Source: Arctopsyche grandis (taxonomy: Eukaryota; Arthropoda; Insecta; Trichoptera; Hydropsychidae). Taken from it: a stretch of DNA of 64,000 nucleotides. The stretch covers positions 8,964,579 to 9,028,578 of the forward strand of contig NC_135356.1 of assembly GCF_051622035.1 (NCBI RefSeq). The letters are read 5' to 3'. The notes under the pieces were generated by a model, which was given only the letters and a program-made list of their open reading frames with translations, searched no databases and had not been told where the DNA came from. The position numbers and the translations under genes are program-made. Positions 1 through 12,204 of the stretch are shown piece after piece. The stretch's first letter is position 1. Every line of letters starts with the position of its first letter.

Positions 1-370
1 CGACTCTGTTAATGGCAAGCCTGAACAGGGTAGAGTCCTTTGAAATGTGGTGTTACCGGAGGATGTTAAAGATCTCATGGAGGGAGCGTGTAAAGAACGA
101 AATGGTCCTCCAGATTATTCATAAAAACAGAGAGCTTATTGACACGGTAAAGCGCCGTAAGATGGAATATTTTGCCTTATAATGCAAATATCACCTTCTA
201 CAAGCAATCATAGATGGGAAATTTGATGGCTTGGGAGAAAGAAGCTCTCTTGGCTCCGGAACTTCAGGTCATGGATGGGACTCGGACTCGACAAATTGTT
301 TCGGCTTGCCCATGATGGGCAGGAAATTCGCACGGGCCATAAACGATGTCTGCCCATGATTAGGCATTAG
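1..370 (+). mobile_element. 3' end of a LINE ORF (C-terminal reverse-transcriptase protein remnant)
   Basis: Read from about base 13, the plus strand encodes a peptide with the motifs FEMWCYRRMLKISW and KRRKMEYF. This is the usual C-terminal tail of LINE ORF2 proteins in arthropods. The frame is broken by a TAA near base 180 and by a frameshift near 270, after which LDKLFRLAHDGQEIRTGH follows in another frame. It is a dead, 5'-truncated copy that also continues off the left edge of the window. Confidence 0.75.
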
Positions 371-410
371 AAGAGAAGACATAGAATAAAAATACATTTT
401 GAAAGAGGGG

Positions 411-425
411 TGGGGGGGGGGGGGG
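411..425. repeat. Poly(G) run
   Basis: Uninterrupted G tract. Similar G or C runs of 9-16 bases recur at about 3319, 4708, 8725, 14193, 23745, 34550, 49388, 52143 and 52313, several of them inside transposons. Confidence 0.8.
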
Positions 426-742
426 TGCAATTTAACGAAATTGGCTGCCGGGAGTGGGCGCGAATCAAAAAACTTTGGGAGCCGCTGGCCGAGTATGTAG
501 AACCGATACATTATGAATGTAAATACATATATTGCATATATAAAAGTTCGGCACTCTCAGATAGAATAGAGCAATTAGCTCGGTCTTTTACTTATGAGGA
601 ATTCGTTTCATATACAAATAGAATATACATATGTAGTTGTGCAAAAAAGATCCAAACCACGTGAGTAATATTGCGACCACATGAAGATATTTTTTAGAAT
701 TACGTATAATATATAATATTTATATTTATATTATATATTAAA

Positions 743-1171
743 TATATAATTATGAAAGAGACTTTTTATATGTGAATTTGAATTTAGTAAAAAAAAAAAC
801 AAATAAATATTCAAATAACTTTAAATAAAATAAAAGAATTCAACGCTACAATTTCAAATGTTTTCGCGTCGCGACCAACGTGTTCGCTGCCTGCGTTTTT
901 CCGACAAATGAGAACGGGAACGAGAATGGGAATGGGAATGGGAATGGGAATGGGAATGGGAATGGGAATGGGAATGGGAATGGGAATGGGAATGGGAATG
1001 GGAACGAGAACGGGAACGGGTATTGCATGCGTTATTGTGGCATTGCAACGGCATGCCGGGTTCAGCTAGTATTCAAATAAAATAAAAGAATTCAAATAAA
1101 TTTAATGAAATGTTCACTATTAGATTATGAATTTCTTACAAATACCGAGCGAAGCCGGGTAAACGCACTAG
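743..1171 (+). mobile_element. Non-autonomous Helitron-like element
   Basis: The right end has the Helitron arrangement: an imperfect hairpin (ACCGAGC...GCCGGGT) followed a few bases later by CTAG at 1168-1171 and then T. The left end (TATATAATT..GAAAGAGACTTT) matches, in inverse orientation, the boundary near 59190 of a second copy whose other end has the same GCGAAGCCGGGTAA terminus. A second hairpin-plus-CTAG end lies at 1066-1069 (GCATGCCGGGTTCAGCTAG), so two elements are probably nested. The core is a hexanucleotide microsatellite. Confidence 0.6.
912..1018. repeat. (GGGAAT)n microsatellite
   Basis: About 15 tandem GGGAAT hexamers flanked by GGGAAC variants. The open frames across it (NGNG, SHSH, PFPF repeats) are artefacts of the repeat. 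Confidence 0.95.
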
Positions 1172-1869
1172 TTTATTATAATATAATAATCATGTATAAG
1201 TATTTGAGAAATTCGCTTTAAAAGATTTAACTATGAAATAGTGATTTTTGGGAATCGAAAATTTGAATCCGATCATTTAAAGCTGTTCTCCGCCAGCGGG
1301 GTAAAAAAACTTTTAAAATTGTAGCTAAATCGTTGGGTAAAAAAACATCAGTTTGCGCAGTATTTCCGGAACTACTAAAAAGTGGGTGAATAAAATAAAA
1401 CGTAATAAATAATAAAAATAAAATGAATTAAATAACTTGTGCAATGATAAATTAATGATTTCGCGAAAACAGAATAGCAAAAGTGCAAAAGCGCTGCTTT
1501 GAAAGAATGGGTCAGGGTTTGATGGAAGACAGTACCTTTTCTTCGGCGTCTTCAATGCTGAAGTTATCCAGGTCCAAGCCGTATGAATCCATCGTCTGCA
1601 CTTGGGAAGATGGGATCTCTCTCTGGCAGCGCAGCACGTCCAGATGTCACAACAACTAAAAGAGCAATGGTGTCCCTGTTGGCGGGTAACTAGCTATAAG
1701 CTTGCAAGGTTTCCGGTAACAACAACCGTAACAGTCCATTTTCCAGCCATGATTGGGAACATCAAAATAATTAATTCATTGCAAAATTTGAATGTGACGA
1801 GTGTTTAAATATAACGCATTAATACTTAAGCAAAATATAATATTATGTGATGTTTTTCTTCACCCATAT

Positions 1870-2990
1870 ACGATGAAGTATTCGCGATCGTGAAAAATTC
1901 ATCCTCAAAATTCGAACTAATTTGTATCTTGGGGCGATTATTGTTCACGTTTTAATGGTTTTTGAAAATAATGTCCCATTTTATACTTTATCTATGTACA
2001 TAGTAACAATAGATGAAGTTTTGTGATCATGCGAAAATTCGAACTCGAGATTTAATGATCTAGATTCTAGAAAAAATGTCTTATTTTGGGGGTTTTTGAA
2101 CACCGTTAGTCCTATCGAACTGAAACTTAGTATCAGTTACTGAAATTCTTATCGATATGACGTAAATTTTTTTCAAATTTTTAAGTTGACCGGAAATGGT
2201 ATCTCCCCTTATAGGTGTCCTCTTTTTATTGATTTTTTGAATTCAATTATCTCCAAAACCGCTAACTGAATCGGATTAAATTTTTTTACATGTAATAGAA
2301 ATAATAATCTTTATAGCGTTATATTTTTTAAATATTTTTATCTGAACCGAAAGTAGTACTTTTACTCTAGAGAATCGAGGCTTTTTATTTTTTTCTCAGA
2401 AACCTTTTAGTTTATTGAACTGAAATTTCATATCTAAAAGTTTAAGCATAATACCAAGTTATGTATAAAATTTGGTAATCATCCCTCAACCGTAAGTGGC
2501 AGTTTACTCTTGTTCGATTTTTCTTCCACTATTTTTTTCGACCCCTTAAACATGTGTGTTCTTCACGAAAAAATTCAAGTATAATCCTCGTATCAATGTG
2601 ATGACAATAAAAAAAACACTAAATTTAAGGAACCGGAAGTGGGATTTATTCCTCCTAGAAAGGTCAAAAATGCTGTGCCCACTACTCTGTCCACACCCCT
2701 GAACGTATCAAGCTGAAAATTTATATTTGTATTTTTTATGTACTAACTTAGAGCTGATAAGGTTTTGGTCAGAATTCGTAAAACAAAAGCAGTATTTTTT
2801 TTTAAAACAATATTTCATTATTTTATTTTGACCTTTTAAATTATTTTAATCTTCTTGATATTTATTGTGTATAATAATGATAGTGATTTTAAGTAGTAAA
2901 AAAAAAATTAACAAAATCCGACAACTGGAAGTAGAACTTTTGTCTTGTGCAAGTTTCCATACACTTGCGCTCAATTTGAATTAAAAATGC
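1870..2990 (-). repeat. Interspersed repeat 'B', minus orientation
   Basis: AT-rich repeat of unknown class. Blocks such as AAGTAGTACTTTTACTC, GTTGACCGGAAATGGTA and AGTTTTGTGATCATGCGAAA recur in the opposite orientation at 5690-6145. They also recur inside the hAT-like elements at 3600-4150 and 55840-56345, split at 8455-8515 and 21745-21830, and as a fragment at 60878-60935. No coding frame is visible. I use this family as a ruler for nested insertions. Confidence 0.7.
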
Positions 2991-2999
2991 TGTTATAGC

Positions 3000-5379
3000 C
3001 AGTGGCGGACTGGGACTGAAATTAGTACATGCCATGAGTCAAAGGGGGCCCCCACCCAGGGTTAAAAGAAATTGTCCCCCCCCCCATATAAAAAAAATTT
3101 CTTCTTTCCATCACGCTAAATATCAAGGGTAAAAAAAATTTTTCAAAAATGGGAATAAACATTTAAGTACAAGAAAAATGGCAAAAACAATATAGATCCA
3201 TAAATTACATTGTATATTTCTTTTTAACCCTTGTCCTAGGTAAATAGAATGCATCATAAAAGAATGCGGTATAAAAGCGGCTTTTACTTTCGGTAGAAAA
3301 CAATCAGGGACGTTCATCAGGGGGGGGGGGGCAGGCAAAGATTGGTCAAATTGAATTTTTTTTCAAAAAATCTGTTTTATATCGGAATAAAAATGGAAAA
3401 TATTCTTTGCATACACCTTATTGAGTTATAAAATATAATAAGATAAGCTTATTTTTGATAAAATAATTGTAAAAAAATATTATGTAAAAAACGAAAAAAG
3501 CGCCGCAGGCGAAAATTTTTTTTCAAAAATCTTCACATAGTCAACAAAAATCGACCATCAAACTGAGTCACTAAAAAAAAAAAGTCAATTAACTTAATTT
3601 CTACCGACTGTCTTTTCACTTTATAAAGATAAAGATAAAGTTTTGTGATCATTCGAAAATTCGAACTCGGAATCGATCACTGATCACGTTTACATAATAT
3701 AGAAAAATGTGTGCGGCTCTGTGTGTCTGAGTGTGTGTTTCTGTGTGTCTTTTTATTATTTTATATATGTACATATATGTATATAAAATTATTTTTATCT
3801 CAACCAGAAGTAGTACTTTTACCCTATAAGATCGAGGTATTTTTATTTTTTTCTCGGAAACTTTTCGACGTATTGAACTGACATTTCATATCTATAATTA
3901 TAAACCTAATGCCAAGTTATATACATATATAAAATTTCGTGAACACCGGCTAACCGAAAGTGACAGTTTACTCCTGTTGGCAGTTTACCGGATTTTTCTT
4001 CCACTATTTTGATCGACACTTTAAATATGTCTGCTCTTCACGATTTTATGTATAATTCCTTGTATCAATATGATGAAAATATAATAACAAAAAAATCATC
4101 AAATTTAATTAACCAGAAGGGGGGTTTTTTCCTCTTAAAAAATTAAAAAAAAAATTAACCACACCCCTGAACGTATCAAGCTGAAAAATTATATTTGTCT
4201 TCTTTATGTACTAAATTTGATAAGGTTTTGGTCAGAAAGCAATTTTATTAAATAACTAAAACTTTTTTTGAACCGAATTCGTTACACATGAAGTTTAAAT
4301 CCATCTCATTCGTTGTTTTGTGAGAGAATGGACGTCTGCAAATACAAAAAATAAAAAAAAATACGAGAAATAAAATCATTTGTGATTGAACCGATTCAGT
4401 AAAATATTTATATAAAATTTTTCTTGAAAACAAAAAATATACGAACTTTCGGAATAATAAACGTTAACAATTTCTAAGAATTTTACCCAAGGCTTACCAC
4501 TTAAAAACCAAAATATACTAGCTTTGAAATAATCATTTTTTTTTCATAGCACATAGCAGCGATTATTTTATTAGTTACCCAAAAGTAACATACATAAGAA
4601 ATAAATGTAGCATTCATAGATCCGTAGTATCTCATTAATCATTAAATTCATAATATTTTCTAAATCACGCTATTCCTTAATTTAGGGGGGCGAGTACCTC
4701 CCCTATCCCCCCCCCCCCCAATTACGTCCCTGAAAACAATGCATAATATTTTCAATTAATGTTAATCGGGATTTTGGGGAGGGGGCCCCTATCCTATATT
4801 TCTATATACATGGATGTGTCTAGATTACGAATAGATTTTATATTCGGAAACTGTTTAAAATTGTGTATTTAAATCTTACTATATCGTCGAAGTATAATCA
4901 AATGTTATTTTGAAAGTATGAAGTAAATTTAAATCGCTGGTTGATGATGAATCGTCCTATCAAAATTATTTTAAGCAATTCAGTTTATATTATTCACGGA
5001 AATTTGTTTACTCCCATTTTTATTTCAGTAGGTAGTTACATAGGTATTGATATATACATAATATTGAGGTTAGAAATGGGCCCAGCAAAAGGGCCCACGC
5101 AAATGTTGAAACTTACATTTCGAGCCTAATAAAAAAAGTTAACCGATCCTTGGGCTGTTAAAGCAAGGATCGGTTCATTAGTTGTTTGTGTATATCGTAA
5201 GAAATTTGTTTTGTTGAAATACCCAAACTTTAGGTCCCAAAGTGCAATATCCTATAAATGTTTACACACGTGAAATAGTTAAAAAGTTATTTAATTTTAC
5301 TGAGGGCCCATATTTTCTAACAGATAGTGGGGCCCACATGCCATCGGGCATGTTCGCTTGTATGGCCAGTCCGCCACTG
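3000..5379. mobile_element. hAT-like DNA transposon, 2.38 kb, non-autonomous
   Basis: Termini are CAGTGGCGGACTGG and its inverse CCAGTCCGCCACTG. They are flanked by a perfect 8-bp duplication GTTATAGC at 2992-2999 and 5380-5387. A TIR starting CAG and an 8-bp target duplication are the hAT superfamily signature. No transposase frame is present. The interior contains a stretch of repeat B and G-runs. A shorter inverse copy is at 55308-56917. Confidence 0.9.
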
Positions 5380-5689
5380 GTTATAGCTATTAATATTTCA
5401 TAATGCTGCCGGTATGTATGAATGTGTCTGTACGGTTCAATATCGAATTTTGTTTTGTGATCTTCTTATATTCCTCATATTCATAGATAAAGTCTTGGTT
5501 TTATCACATCCGATTCTTTTAATAATAACGCCCCGGCTGGAAATGATAACTCCTGCAGTTCCAGATGCTTATGCAATCGGGTTATTCCCCGAACCATATT
5601 TACGTAAATAACTCACACAAGCGCGCGCGGAATATTATATACGTGTACAGGCTTGCCAGGCGTCTGAATTTCGATAGGAATATTAGTAA

Positions 5690-6145
5690 CTGTAATATCG
5701 AGGATAAGGATTTCGAGTAAAAGTACTACTTCCGGTTCAGATAAAAATATTTAAAAAATATAAGGTTATAAAATTTATTATGTCTATTACATGTAAAAAA
5801 ATTTCAGTCCGATTCAGTTAGGTTTGGGAGATAATTGAATTCAAAAACTTAAAAAAGGGGGAAACCTCTGAGGGGAGGTACCATTTCCGGTCAACTTAAA
5901 AATTTGAAAAAAAATCTCATCGTCTCGATAAGAATTTCAGTAACCAATACTAAGTTTCAGTTCGATAGGACTAACGTTGTTCAAAAAATCTCCAAAAATC
6001 CACAGACACACACACACACACATTTTTTCTAGATCATGAAGACGAGATCAGTAATCGATTCTGAGTTCGAATCAGTCAAAATCTCGAGTTCGAATTTTCA
6101 CATGATCACAAAACTTCATCTATTGTTACTACGTACATAGATAAA
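5690..6145 (+). repeat. Interspersed repeat 'B', plus orientation, uninterrupted copy
   Basis: Inverse of part of 1985-2470. Includes GGTACCATTTCCGGTCAAC, then TCTCGATAAGAATTTCAG, then ACTAAGTTTCAGTTCGATAG in unbroken order, and ends with ACTTCATCTATTGTTACTAC. This copy is the reference for the split copy at 8455-8515 and 21745-21830. Confidence 0.7.
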
Positions 6146-6420
6146 GTAAAAATAACGGTTCGGGTCCCTGGCGAGCAGTACCTAAAATGCAGGATATCGA
6201 AATGGGTTTTAAGATAAGATCAGGTCACAAAAAATCAGATCACCTAAATCACGTTAATAAATTATTTATTTTCAAATTATTAGTATTAATTTTCCGTTAG
6301 AAAATAAACACAGTAAAAAAAATGACAAATAATAGATTATCCCGTTGAATACCGAAAGAAGGAAAAATTGAGTTTTGACTCTAGAGAATAACCATTGTAT
6401 AATAAATTAAAATAAATTTG

Positions 6421-6575
6421 CCAGCAGCATGGTTCGGTGGTTGGGCTTTTGCTTAGCACCGACAGGTCGCCGGGTTCGATCCCGTGAGTTGACCTCAATT
6501 GGCCAGGAAGACTCATTGGGGTTTACCTTGGGCCTTCCTGGTATATATGTATGTAAACATATGTATGTGTAATTT
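6421..6575 (+). mobile_element. tRNA-derived SINE
   Basis: The head starts CCAGCAGCATGGTTCGGTGG (box A-like) and carries the box B match GGTTCGATCCC about 45 bases further on. A family tail with GGCCAGGAAG...CTTCCTGG follows. The same tail occurs at 22072-22125 and 52605-52650. The tRNA-like part does not close a full cloverleaf, so it is a SINE head and not a tRNA gene. Confidence 0.75.
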
Positions 6576-6585
6576 GTATATAAAA

Positions 6586-6720
6586 CTAGTTCTTTTACCC
6601 GGCTTCGCTTAGTATTTGTAGTATAAACAGCTTAAACATGGCGAAATTTAATTTAAATATTTAAATAAATATGTATTCTTTAAATGAAATGAAATCTAAT
6701 GAAAAAATATTAAAGGGGCG
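6586..6720 (-). mobile_element. Helitron-like 3' end fragment
   Basis: On the minus strand this reads GCGAAGCCGGGTAAAAG followed by ACTAG at 6585-6589. It is the same 3' terminus as the element ending at 1171. The next ~60 bases on the plus strand (TTTGTAGTATAAACAGCTTAAACATG) match the copy at 58365. The left (5') limit of the element is not seen. Confidence 0.5.
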
Positions 6721-7386
6721 ACAAATTTGATGTTTGCCAAGAGCCCCAAAAACATCGCTACGGCTCTGGGCACAACACTAGTATGTCATAAAAATCAACA
6801 ACATAAACATAAGACGTACCTCCAGATAATTCTTTGCAATATAAGTTTTTGTTTGCTCGAGTAAACGTAAATATCCATGTTTTTCAGCAAAATCTTCAAT
6901 GATAAAGACATCTTTACTGTCTTTAATTTTTTCGAGGTATGTATGCTAAATAGTATCCCTTAAGTTCACGCACCTGAATCATTTTGGAGAATTTGTTTAT
7001 TTATTGAAAAATCAACAGGCCTCAAATGTAGAAATTCATAAAAAAAAATATAACAAAATAACATCTGTTCACAGTTTGGTGCAGTTGCACGTCTGAAATG
7101 CAAATTTAGTCATAGGATATGTATACAAATGTTTTAAAAACACACGGTTTCTATTCACCTACATATAACTTGATCGTCTTCATGACATACTCCACGAGTA
7201 TCTCGTCACTGTCTTCCAAAATGATTTCACTGGTTGCATCATTTATTCTACTTTTGAAGAAATCGCTATTCGTAACAAGGATCAACTTGTGCACTGGGAA
7301 TCTGGAAAAATTCATTTGATATAAATAAGTACAATTTTATAGGCAAATACCATGCAACAGGAAAAGCACCGACCTGTTATTCCCGA

Positions 7387-7805
7387 CAATGCTGGTTTTA
7401 GGGGGGGGCTGGGTCGGGTGGTACCTGATGCGCCAAAAGCGTAAAAAAATTAGAGCGCCAAAGGCCCTACATTTGTACTCGGAAAATTCTATTCAAACAA
7501 TCTACTGGAAAAAGCCAATCTTCAAATTAAGCTCACCGCGAATTCAAAATCTGATATTATTAGCAATGAACTTATCAATTAAAAAACCTTTCACTCATTA
7601 TATTAAATTTTATAAAACAGCACAATTTACAAGAATTATATTCAAACATTTGGGTTTCTATGCTTTTGCTGACACTGCCTGAAACTATAGCAAGGTCCCA
7701 AGGCTGGGAAAAAGGAGGATGGTAATCCAGTTTTTTTATAATTTTTTTCAAAGGGTGCTTAGGAAAAATTGCCCGAGGGCGCCATTGGGTGTAAGGCCGG
7801 CACTG
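7387..7805. mobile_element. hAT-like MITE, 419 bp
   Basis: TIRs CAATGCTGG and CCGGCACTG (inverse CAGTGCCGG) are flanked by a perfect 8-bp duplication ATTCCCGA at 7379-7386 and 7806-7813. The overlapping open frames are low-similarity and opposed in strand, so I do not call a gene. Confidence 0.8.
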
Positions 7806-8039
7806 ATTCCCGACTATCAAATCGATATTCAAATTACACAGCAAACTTTGTTCGTAAATGTAAAATAAATCAAATCTGGCAGCCCTACTCCAACAGGCTG
7901 TGCTAATTGGACTAAATCTACTATCCGACAAATCAGCAGTCTTATATATAATATAAAAACTGCATTGGACAAAAGAATTTAGCGTCGTATGTATTTAGAA
8001 TTAAGCAGAAAGATAACTGTCAAAAAGTGCGCATAGTTC

Positions 8040-8285
8040 GGACGCCATTTCACGTGACGGAATCGATCAACGCGTGTAAATTTAACGAGTGATTTATCCG
8101 AAAGGTTGAGAGCATCGATTGAAATGAAGGTAATGATGATGGAAATCAATCGCTATACCTGTCGATTCAAGTCGGATGCCGAGATGAATTGCCGCTGCCC
8201 GATCGTGCGTTTTCGGCTTTCGCTTCGGCGTCGGTTCGGTAGTGAACTAAACACCGCGCGATACAAGCATTGAATTGAACGTTTC
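8040..8285. other. Locally GC-richer, promoter- or exon-like stretch, unassigned
   Basis: About 250 bases with higher GC than their surroundings, containing a CACGTG E-box (about 8051) and no TE match that I can see. It could be a first exon or promoter of a gene whose body has been displaced by insertions. No clear coding frame is present. Confidence 0.2.
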
Positions 8286-8294
8286 AACGAGCTT

Positions 8295-8400
8295 TAAAAT
8301 GCTTACATTTTACCCTTTGTATAATTTTAACTAGTTTTGTGCAGAATTTCATAAGATAATTTAAGAATGTGAAGTTCATTTTTAATAATTGAAGTATTCA
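8295..8400 (+). pseudogene. Possible hAT transposase C-terminal remnant
   Basis: The bases ACTAGTTTTGTGCAGAATTT and what follows closely resemble 25505-25560, the tail of a hAT dimerisation-domain remnant. Only the last ~30 residues would be represented, with stops. Confidence 0.35.
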
Positions 8401-8454
8401 GAAATACTTTTTTTGAGAAAATGCTCCGGTTTTAAATTTTAAAAAAATGGTTAC

Positions 8455-8515
8455 AAAAGAAAAGAGGACACCTATAAGGCGAGGTACCATTTCCGGTCAA
8501 CTTAAAAATTTACGT
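8455..8515 (+). repeat. Left half of a split repeat 'B' copy
   Basis: GGTACCATTTCCGGTCAAC then TTAAAAATTTACG, as in the uninterrupted copies. The sequence then breaks into GTATCGGTGTCACAGTG. The continuation resumes at 21745 in the same orientation. Confidence 0.6.
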
Positions 8516-8636
8516 AGTATCGGTGTCACAGTGAAATTATATTTCAAGTGAAAATATATTTTCCCTGACGTTTCAGTGAAATAATAACCAGTTACATTTT
8601 CAGGGTTGGCTTTATTCATTTAAGATTGGATTGTTA

Positions 8637-9107
8637 GGGGCAGTTCAAGTATTACGTAAGCAGATTTATTACAACTATTTACCCCCTCCTCCCCCTTGTC
8701 AGCAAAAGTAAGCAAAGCTCTTACCCCCCCCCCCCCATGCTCACGTAAACATTGACACCTATATGCATATTCATTATTTGTGGGAATCCCCGAATATGTG
8801 TTTGGTTTTCAAGCATAGACAATGTGTGGGTTGCCAATGTGTAAAAAAAAAATAACTACTGCCGACGTAATCACTAGAGGTAGGATAGTCACAGTGCTAT
8901 CCATTGTTCCATTGTTGTAAATCCTTTGTAAAAAAGATTCGGCAAACCTTTAACAATGCATTTACAACCTTTGAACAATACGCGGCACCTTCTGGGTCCG
9001 GTGACTAGTAATCACCATCAATCCCCCCACCCCCCATGTCATCAAAAATAAGCAAAGTAAAGACCCCCCGCCCCCCTATAGTGCTTACGTAATACTTGAA
9101 CGGCCCC
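8637..9107. mobile_element. PIF/Harbinger-like MITE, 471 bp
   Basis: TIRs begin GGGGCAGTTCAAGTATTACG; the right end is inverse (CGTAATACTTGAACGGCCCC). A TTA duplication at 8634-8636 and 9108-9110 is the PIF/Harbinger target. C-rich tracts lie just inside each end. It is interrupted by a 133-bp hAT-like MITE. Confidence 0.8.
8875..9007. mobile_element. 133-bp hAT-like MITE (copy 1)
   Basis: Starts TAGAGGTAGGATAGTCAC and ends GGGTCCGGTGACTA. It is flanked by a perfect 8-bp duplication GTAATCAC (8867-8874, 9008-9015). A near-identical copy of exactly the same length is at 56143-56275. It is inserted inside the Harbinger-like MITE. Confidence 0.9.
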
Positions 9108-9699
9108 TTAGGGTTGGTATTGTTTAAGGGTTAGGATAGGTTAGATTAAGTAAGGGTTGGCGCTATTCATTTAAGATTGGGTTGTTAGCAGTGGCGGCTC
9201 GTGACAATTTTTAGTGGAGGGGCTGCACTGAAAAAATGTCTAAAATATGTCACCATAAATGTTCTATCATGTCATAACAGGACAAGATAAGCACAGTTTT
9301 TGACGTACGACCACTTACATGTGGATTTAAGTATAATTGAAAAAAAAACTAGCAAAATTCACCACCCATTAAAGGGGTGGTGAAAAATTGAAAAAAGAGG
9401 TTCTATTTAAAATTAAATTCCATTATTCGGTTTTTAAGTTCTACAAATTTATCAATGATTTTTTTACTAAAGTCCGGTATTTCCCCAATCAAGTTCTAGT
9501 CGCGAAAAGTGTAAATTTTGTAAATATTTTACTGAATTATTTTGTTCTTCCATTTTTAAAAGAAAAAAATCTTAATATATTTAAATGAAAATTACAAGAA
9601 AAAGTTAAACAGGAGTAAACAAATAGACTTTCTGAAGAATACAAAAGTTTGTTGTTATCAAAATGAAAATGGCTTACCGGAGATTTGATGAGGGCTCGT

Positions 9700-10085
9700 A
9701 CGCATATCTAAGTTTCCCATCCGAATTGACGTAATTACTAGTAGTCGCCACCGGTGTCGCGTCGATAGCTCACACACACACACTCACACAAACAGACATT
9801 TGTTTACATTTTTACATTTGACATTTGACGTGTGTGCATTCATACCGCGACATATATAATCCATTCACATGACTCAGTCAGTCAGTCACTTTTCTTCGAA
9901 GCCGCTGATATAGCTGAACGCATATCTAACATCTACTGCCCCTCCTCTAGCATGTCCATCTTTTCTAAAGAATACAAACATAACCCCGTGGGTTCCACAT
10001 CAGATGACGGTTTATCCATAAAGCTTTTTGCCGGGATGGATTTCATTGTATGCTGGTCTAACAAATTCAAGGTGGATCGTTTCCA
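9700..10085 (+). repeat. Inverted arm R, left copy
   Basis: Almost identical (a few mismatches) to the reverse complement of 18765-19105. It includes a short CA-rich tract, a GTCA tandem (GACTCAGTCAGTCAGTCAC) and an open frame with the peptide SKEYKHNPVGSTSDDGLSIK. The frame is shared by both copies but diverges after ...WSNKFKVDR, so it may be a gene fragment carried by the repeat. I recognise no family. Confidence 0.75.
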
Positions 10086-10213
10086 CTTCATCTTTAATAT
10101 GGACGGTATCAAAAAGTGAATTCGTCATTTTATAATGAACTTGTTACATCTCATCTACATAAATAAATCGTCGGTAACATTATATGTTTATCTTTGTTAC
10201 ATTGTAAAACATT

Positions 10214-10285
10214 TTGTATATGTCATCTATATATTATAATATATATTCAATTGTAAATAGGTTTTTGAGCTCTTTCTCCTTTTTG
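10214..10285 (+). mobile_element. LINE 3' UTR, first half, split by a Gypsy fragment
   Basis: AATTGTAAATAGGTTTTTGA and GCTCTTTCTCC match the start of the LINE 3' UTR at 59235-59270. The rest of that UTR resumes at about 11485. Confidence 0.55.
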
Positions 10286-11270
10286 TTGATGAAACTGGAT
10301 GATGATATACACATAGTGCTGGATCTGCTTGGATCTCGAGTTGTACTCGTACGTGCTGCTAGTTCTGCGTCACGGACTTGCGATGTCACCGTCACAGGTT
10401 GCACCGTTTCCTTTGAAGATTCTATGGTAGATCTGCTCTCTCTGCATACTGTGAATTGGCTCTGCACACTGTCTGCTTTCTTGTCAGTTGTCCAGTTAGA
10501 CGTCAGAAGTCTCCGCTTAGAAGATTCTGGTAGTTGGATTTTTCGCTAGATTCGAAAGGATGAAAATCCACCTGGTCCACTTCGAAGTTGTCTATACAAC
10601 GGTTGTTCCTTCGTTTTAGTAGTGATGTCCAGTTGTTCAGCTATATCCGCACCCGCTGCCACCAATTTTTATGTTACGGGGACAACTAGAAGATGGTGTA
10701 GAATATTATAGTCACAGATTTTGTCAAATGATTATATTCTTTAATTAGCAGTAAATATAAACGAGATTAATGTACAAGTTTGTATTACAAGTTACTAGTC
10801 TCGAAGTGCTAGTTAGGCAGTTTAATCACAAGTGCCTTGTGAGACTCTGTTTGATCGCAAGTAACTATGTAGTAATCACAAGTTACTAGTAGGCAGTTTA
10901 ATCACAAGACTGTTTGATCGCAAGTGATCAGTTAGAGTGTTTGATCGCAAGTGAGGTTCAATAGCATTTATACACAAAAGAATGATAAGTTTTAACCAAT
11001 CACAGAATGTTGGTAAATAACAAAGTGATTAAGATACAGAGCAACATCCATGTGTAAGACAGTTTTAATATTTGATTTATGTATCCTTTGAGAGTATCGA
11101 GACATTATTGAGTAGAAACACAATTTATCATAGAGATAAATAGTGATAATAATATTTTAGGGTTTACACGTATCGTGGGACAAAATGCAGCTATAGCAAT
11201 AAAGATTATTAAAAGTAATACTTTGGATTTCAACAGGTCATTAACTATGTCGTCTTATATAACAATCATG
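10286..11270 (-). mobile_element. Gypsy-type LTR with primer-binding site and leader, minus strand
   Basis: On the minus strand an LTR ends ...GTCCCCGTAACA at 10672. A short spacer follows, then TGGTGGCAGCGG (10664-10653), which is complementary to the 3' end of tRNA-Leu(AAG) plus CCA, a common Gypsy primer. The next ~370 bases hold a leader and a short gag-like frame with TVTSQVRDAELAARTSTTRD. The interior and the second LTR are missing. The LTR start is uncertain; TGTTATATAAG at about 11266 is a candidate. The LTR contains repeated GTTTGATCGCAAGT blocks. It is nearly identical to the plus-strand copy at 16058-16585. Confidence 0.7.
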
Positions 11271-11479
11271 CTAGAAACTCCTATAAATTATAACAGATAA
11301 AAATTAAGTAGATAGAATTGAACAGAATAGTTGATTGTACAGTGTGGAAGCAATAAAGATATTGAATGTCTCATAAATAACGAGGGATAACTTTAAAAGA
11401 TAACATCATAAGTGGTTAAAAATGAAACGGATGTTCAAACTTAAGGTTAAAGGGTATTATACATAAGTATATACATAGG

Positions 11480-11665
11480 TTGTAAGATCGTACCACATAA
11501 CAATATAATACTATGATTACTAACCAAATAAAATTAAATTGTAAAATAGAAAATGATCAGTAGATCAGTAGATATTAAAATATGTAGATATAAGATGTAT
11601 TGTGAACATAATTTCGTAATAATAAAAAGCGTTTAAAAATCAAACCAAATAATATATATTCAAGA
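11480..11665 (+). mobile_element. LINE 3' UTR, second half, with A-rich tail
   Basis: Matches 59307-59450 and, inverted, 26930-27060. Diagnostic blocks are GATCAGTAGATCAGTAG, ATAAGATGTATTGTGAAC and the end TAATAATAAAAAGCGTTT. It is the shared 3' terminus of a LINE family. Confidence 0.65.
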
Positions 11666-12204
11666 ATATGTTTATGTATAATGTGTTGAAAACATAATAA
11701 ATCATTGTATTTACTGTGCATAAAAGGTTTTTTTTTTAATTTTGTCCCTGTAATTTAGATTTAGGTACATATATATTTTAGAATTTTTATGTTATGCATT
11801 TCAAAGCAGCAAAATCGTAAACTTTGTGTTTGTTTTTAACAATACGGATAATTGTGGTTCTATTGTACATACATATTACTTACTTATCAATACATTGGTA
11901 ATTAAATCGGTGATAGTCAGCAACTCAAAACAATATCACTTGTACTATTCCATATTTTTCACTTCTCATATTCAACAATTACTCAATTTACTCATATTCA
12001 ACAATTAGCAATGTTTTATATATGTACGAAACATGAAAATATAGGTCTGGTGCATGGATCTTATCTCAAAGCTACGAACTGAATTGCTCCCGATGAAATA
12101 TAAGCGATCAGGCTCGACGGCTGCAGTTTTTGACGGATTAGTGCATGCATGTGGAGGCACCGAGGAGTAGTTACAAAATCCCTCAGAAGCGTGGAACACA
12201 CAAT
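11666..12204. other. No recognised feature (one unassigned minus-strand frame)
   Basis: AT-rich. A minus-strand frame at 12005-12195 reads through SSVPPHACTNPSKTAAVEPD and is preceded by an AG, so it could be an exon, but I recognise no family and no partner exon. Confidence 0.25.

Noticed and set aside
880-1080. Asn-Gly, Ser-His and Pro-Phe repeat proteins
   Set aside because: Artefacts of the GGGAAT hexamer microsatellite.
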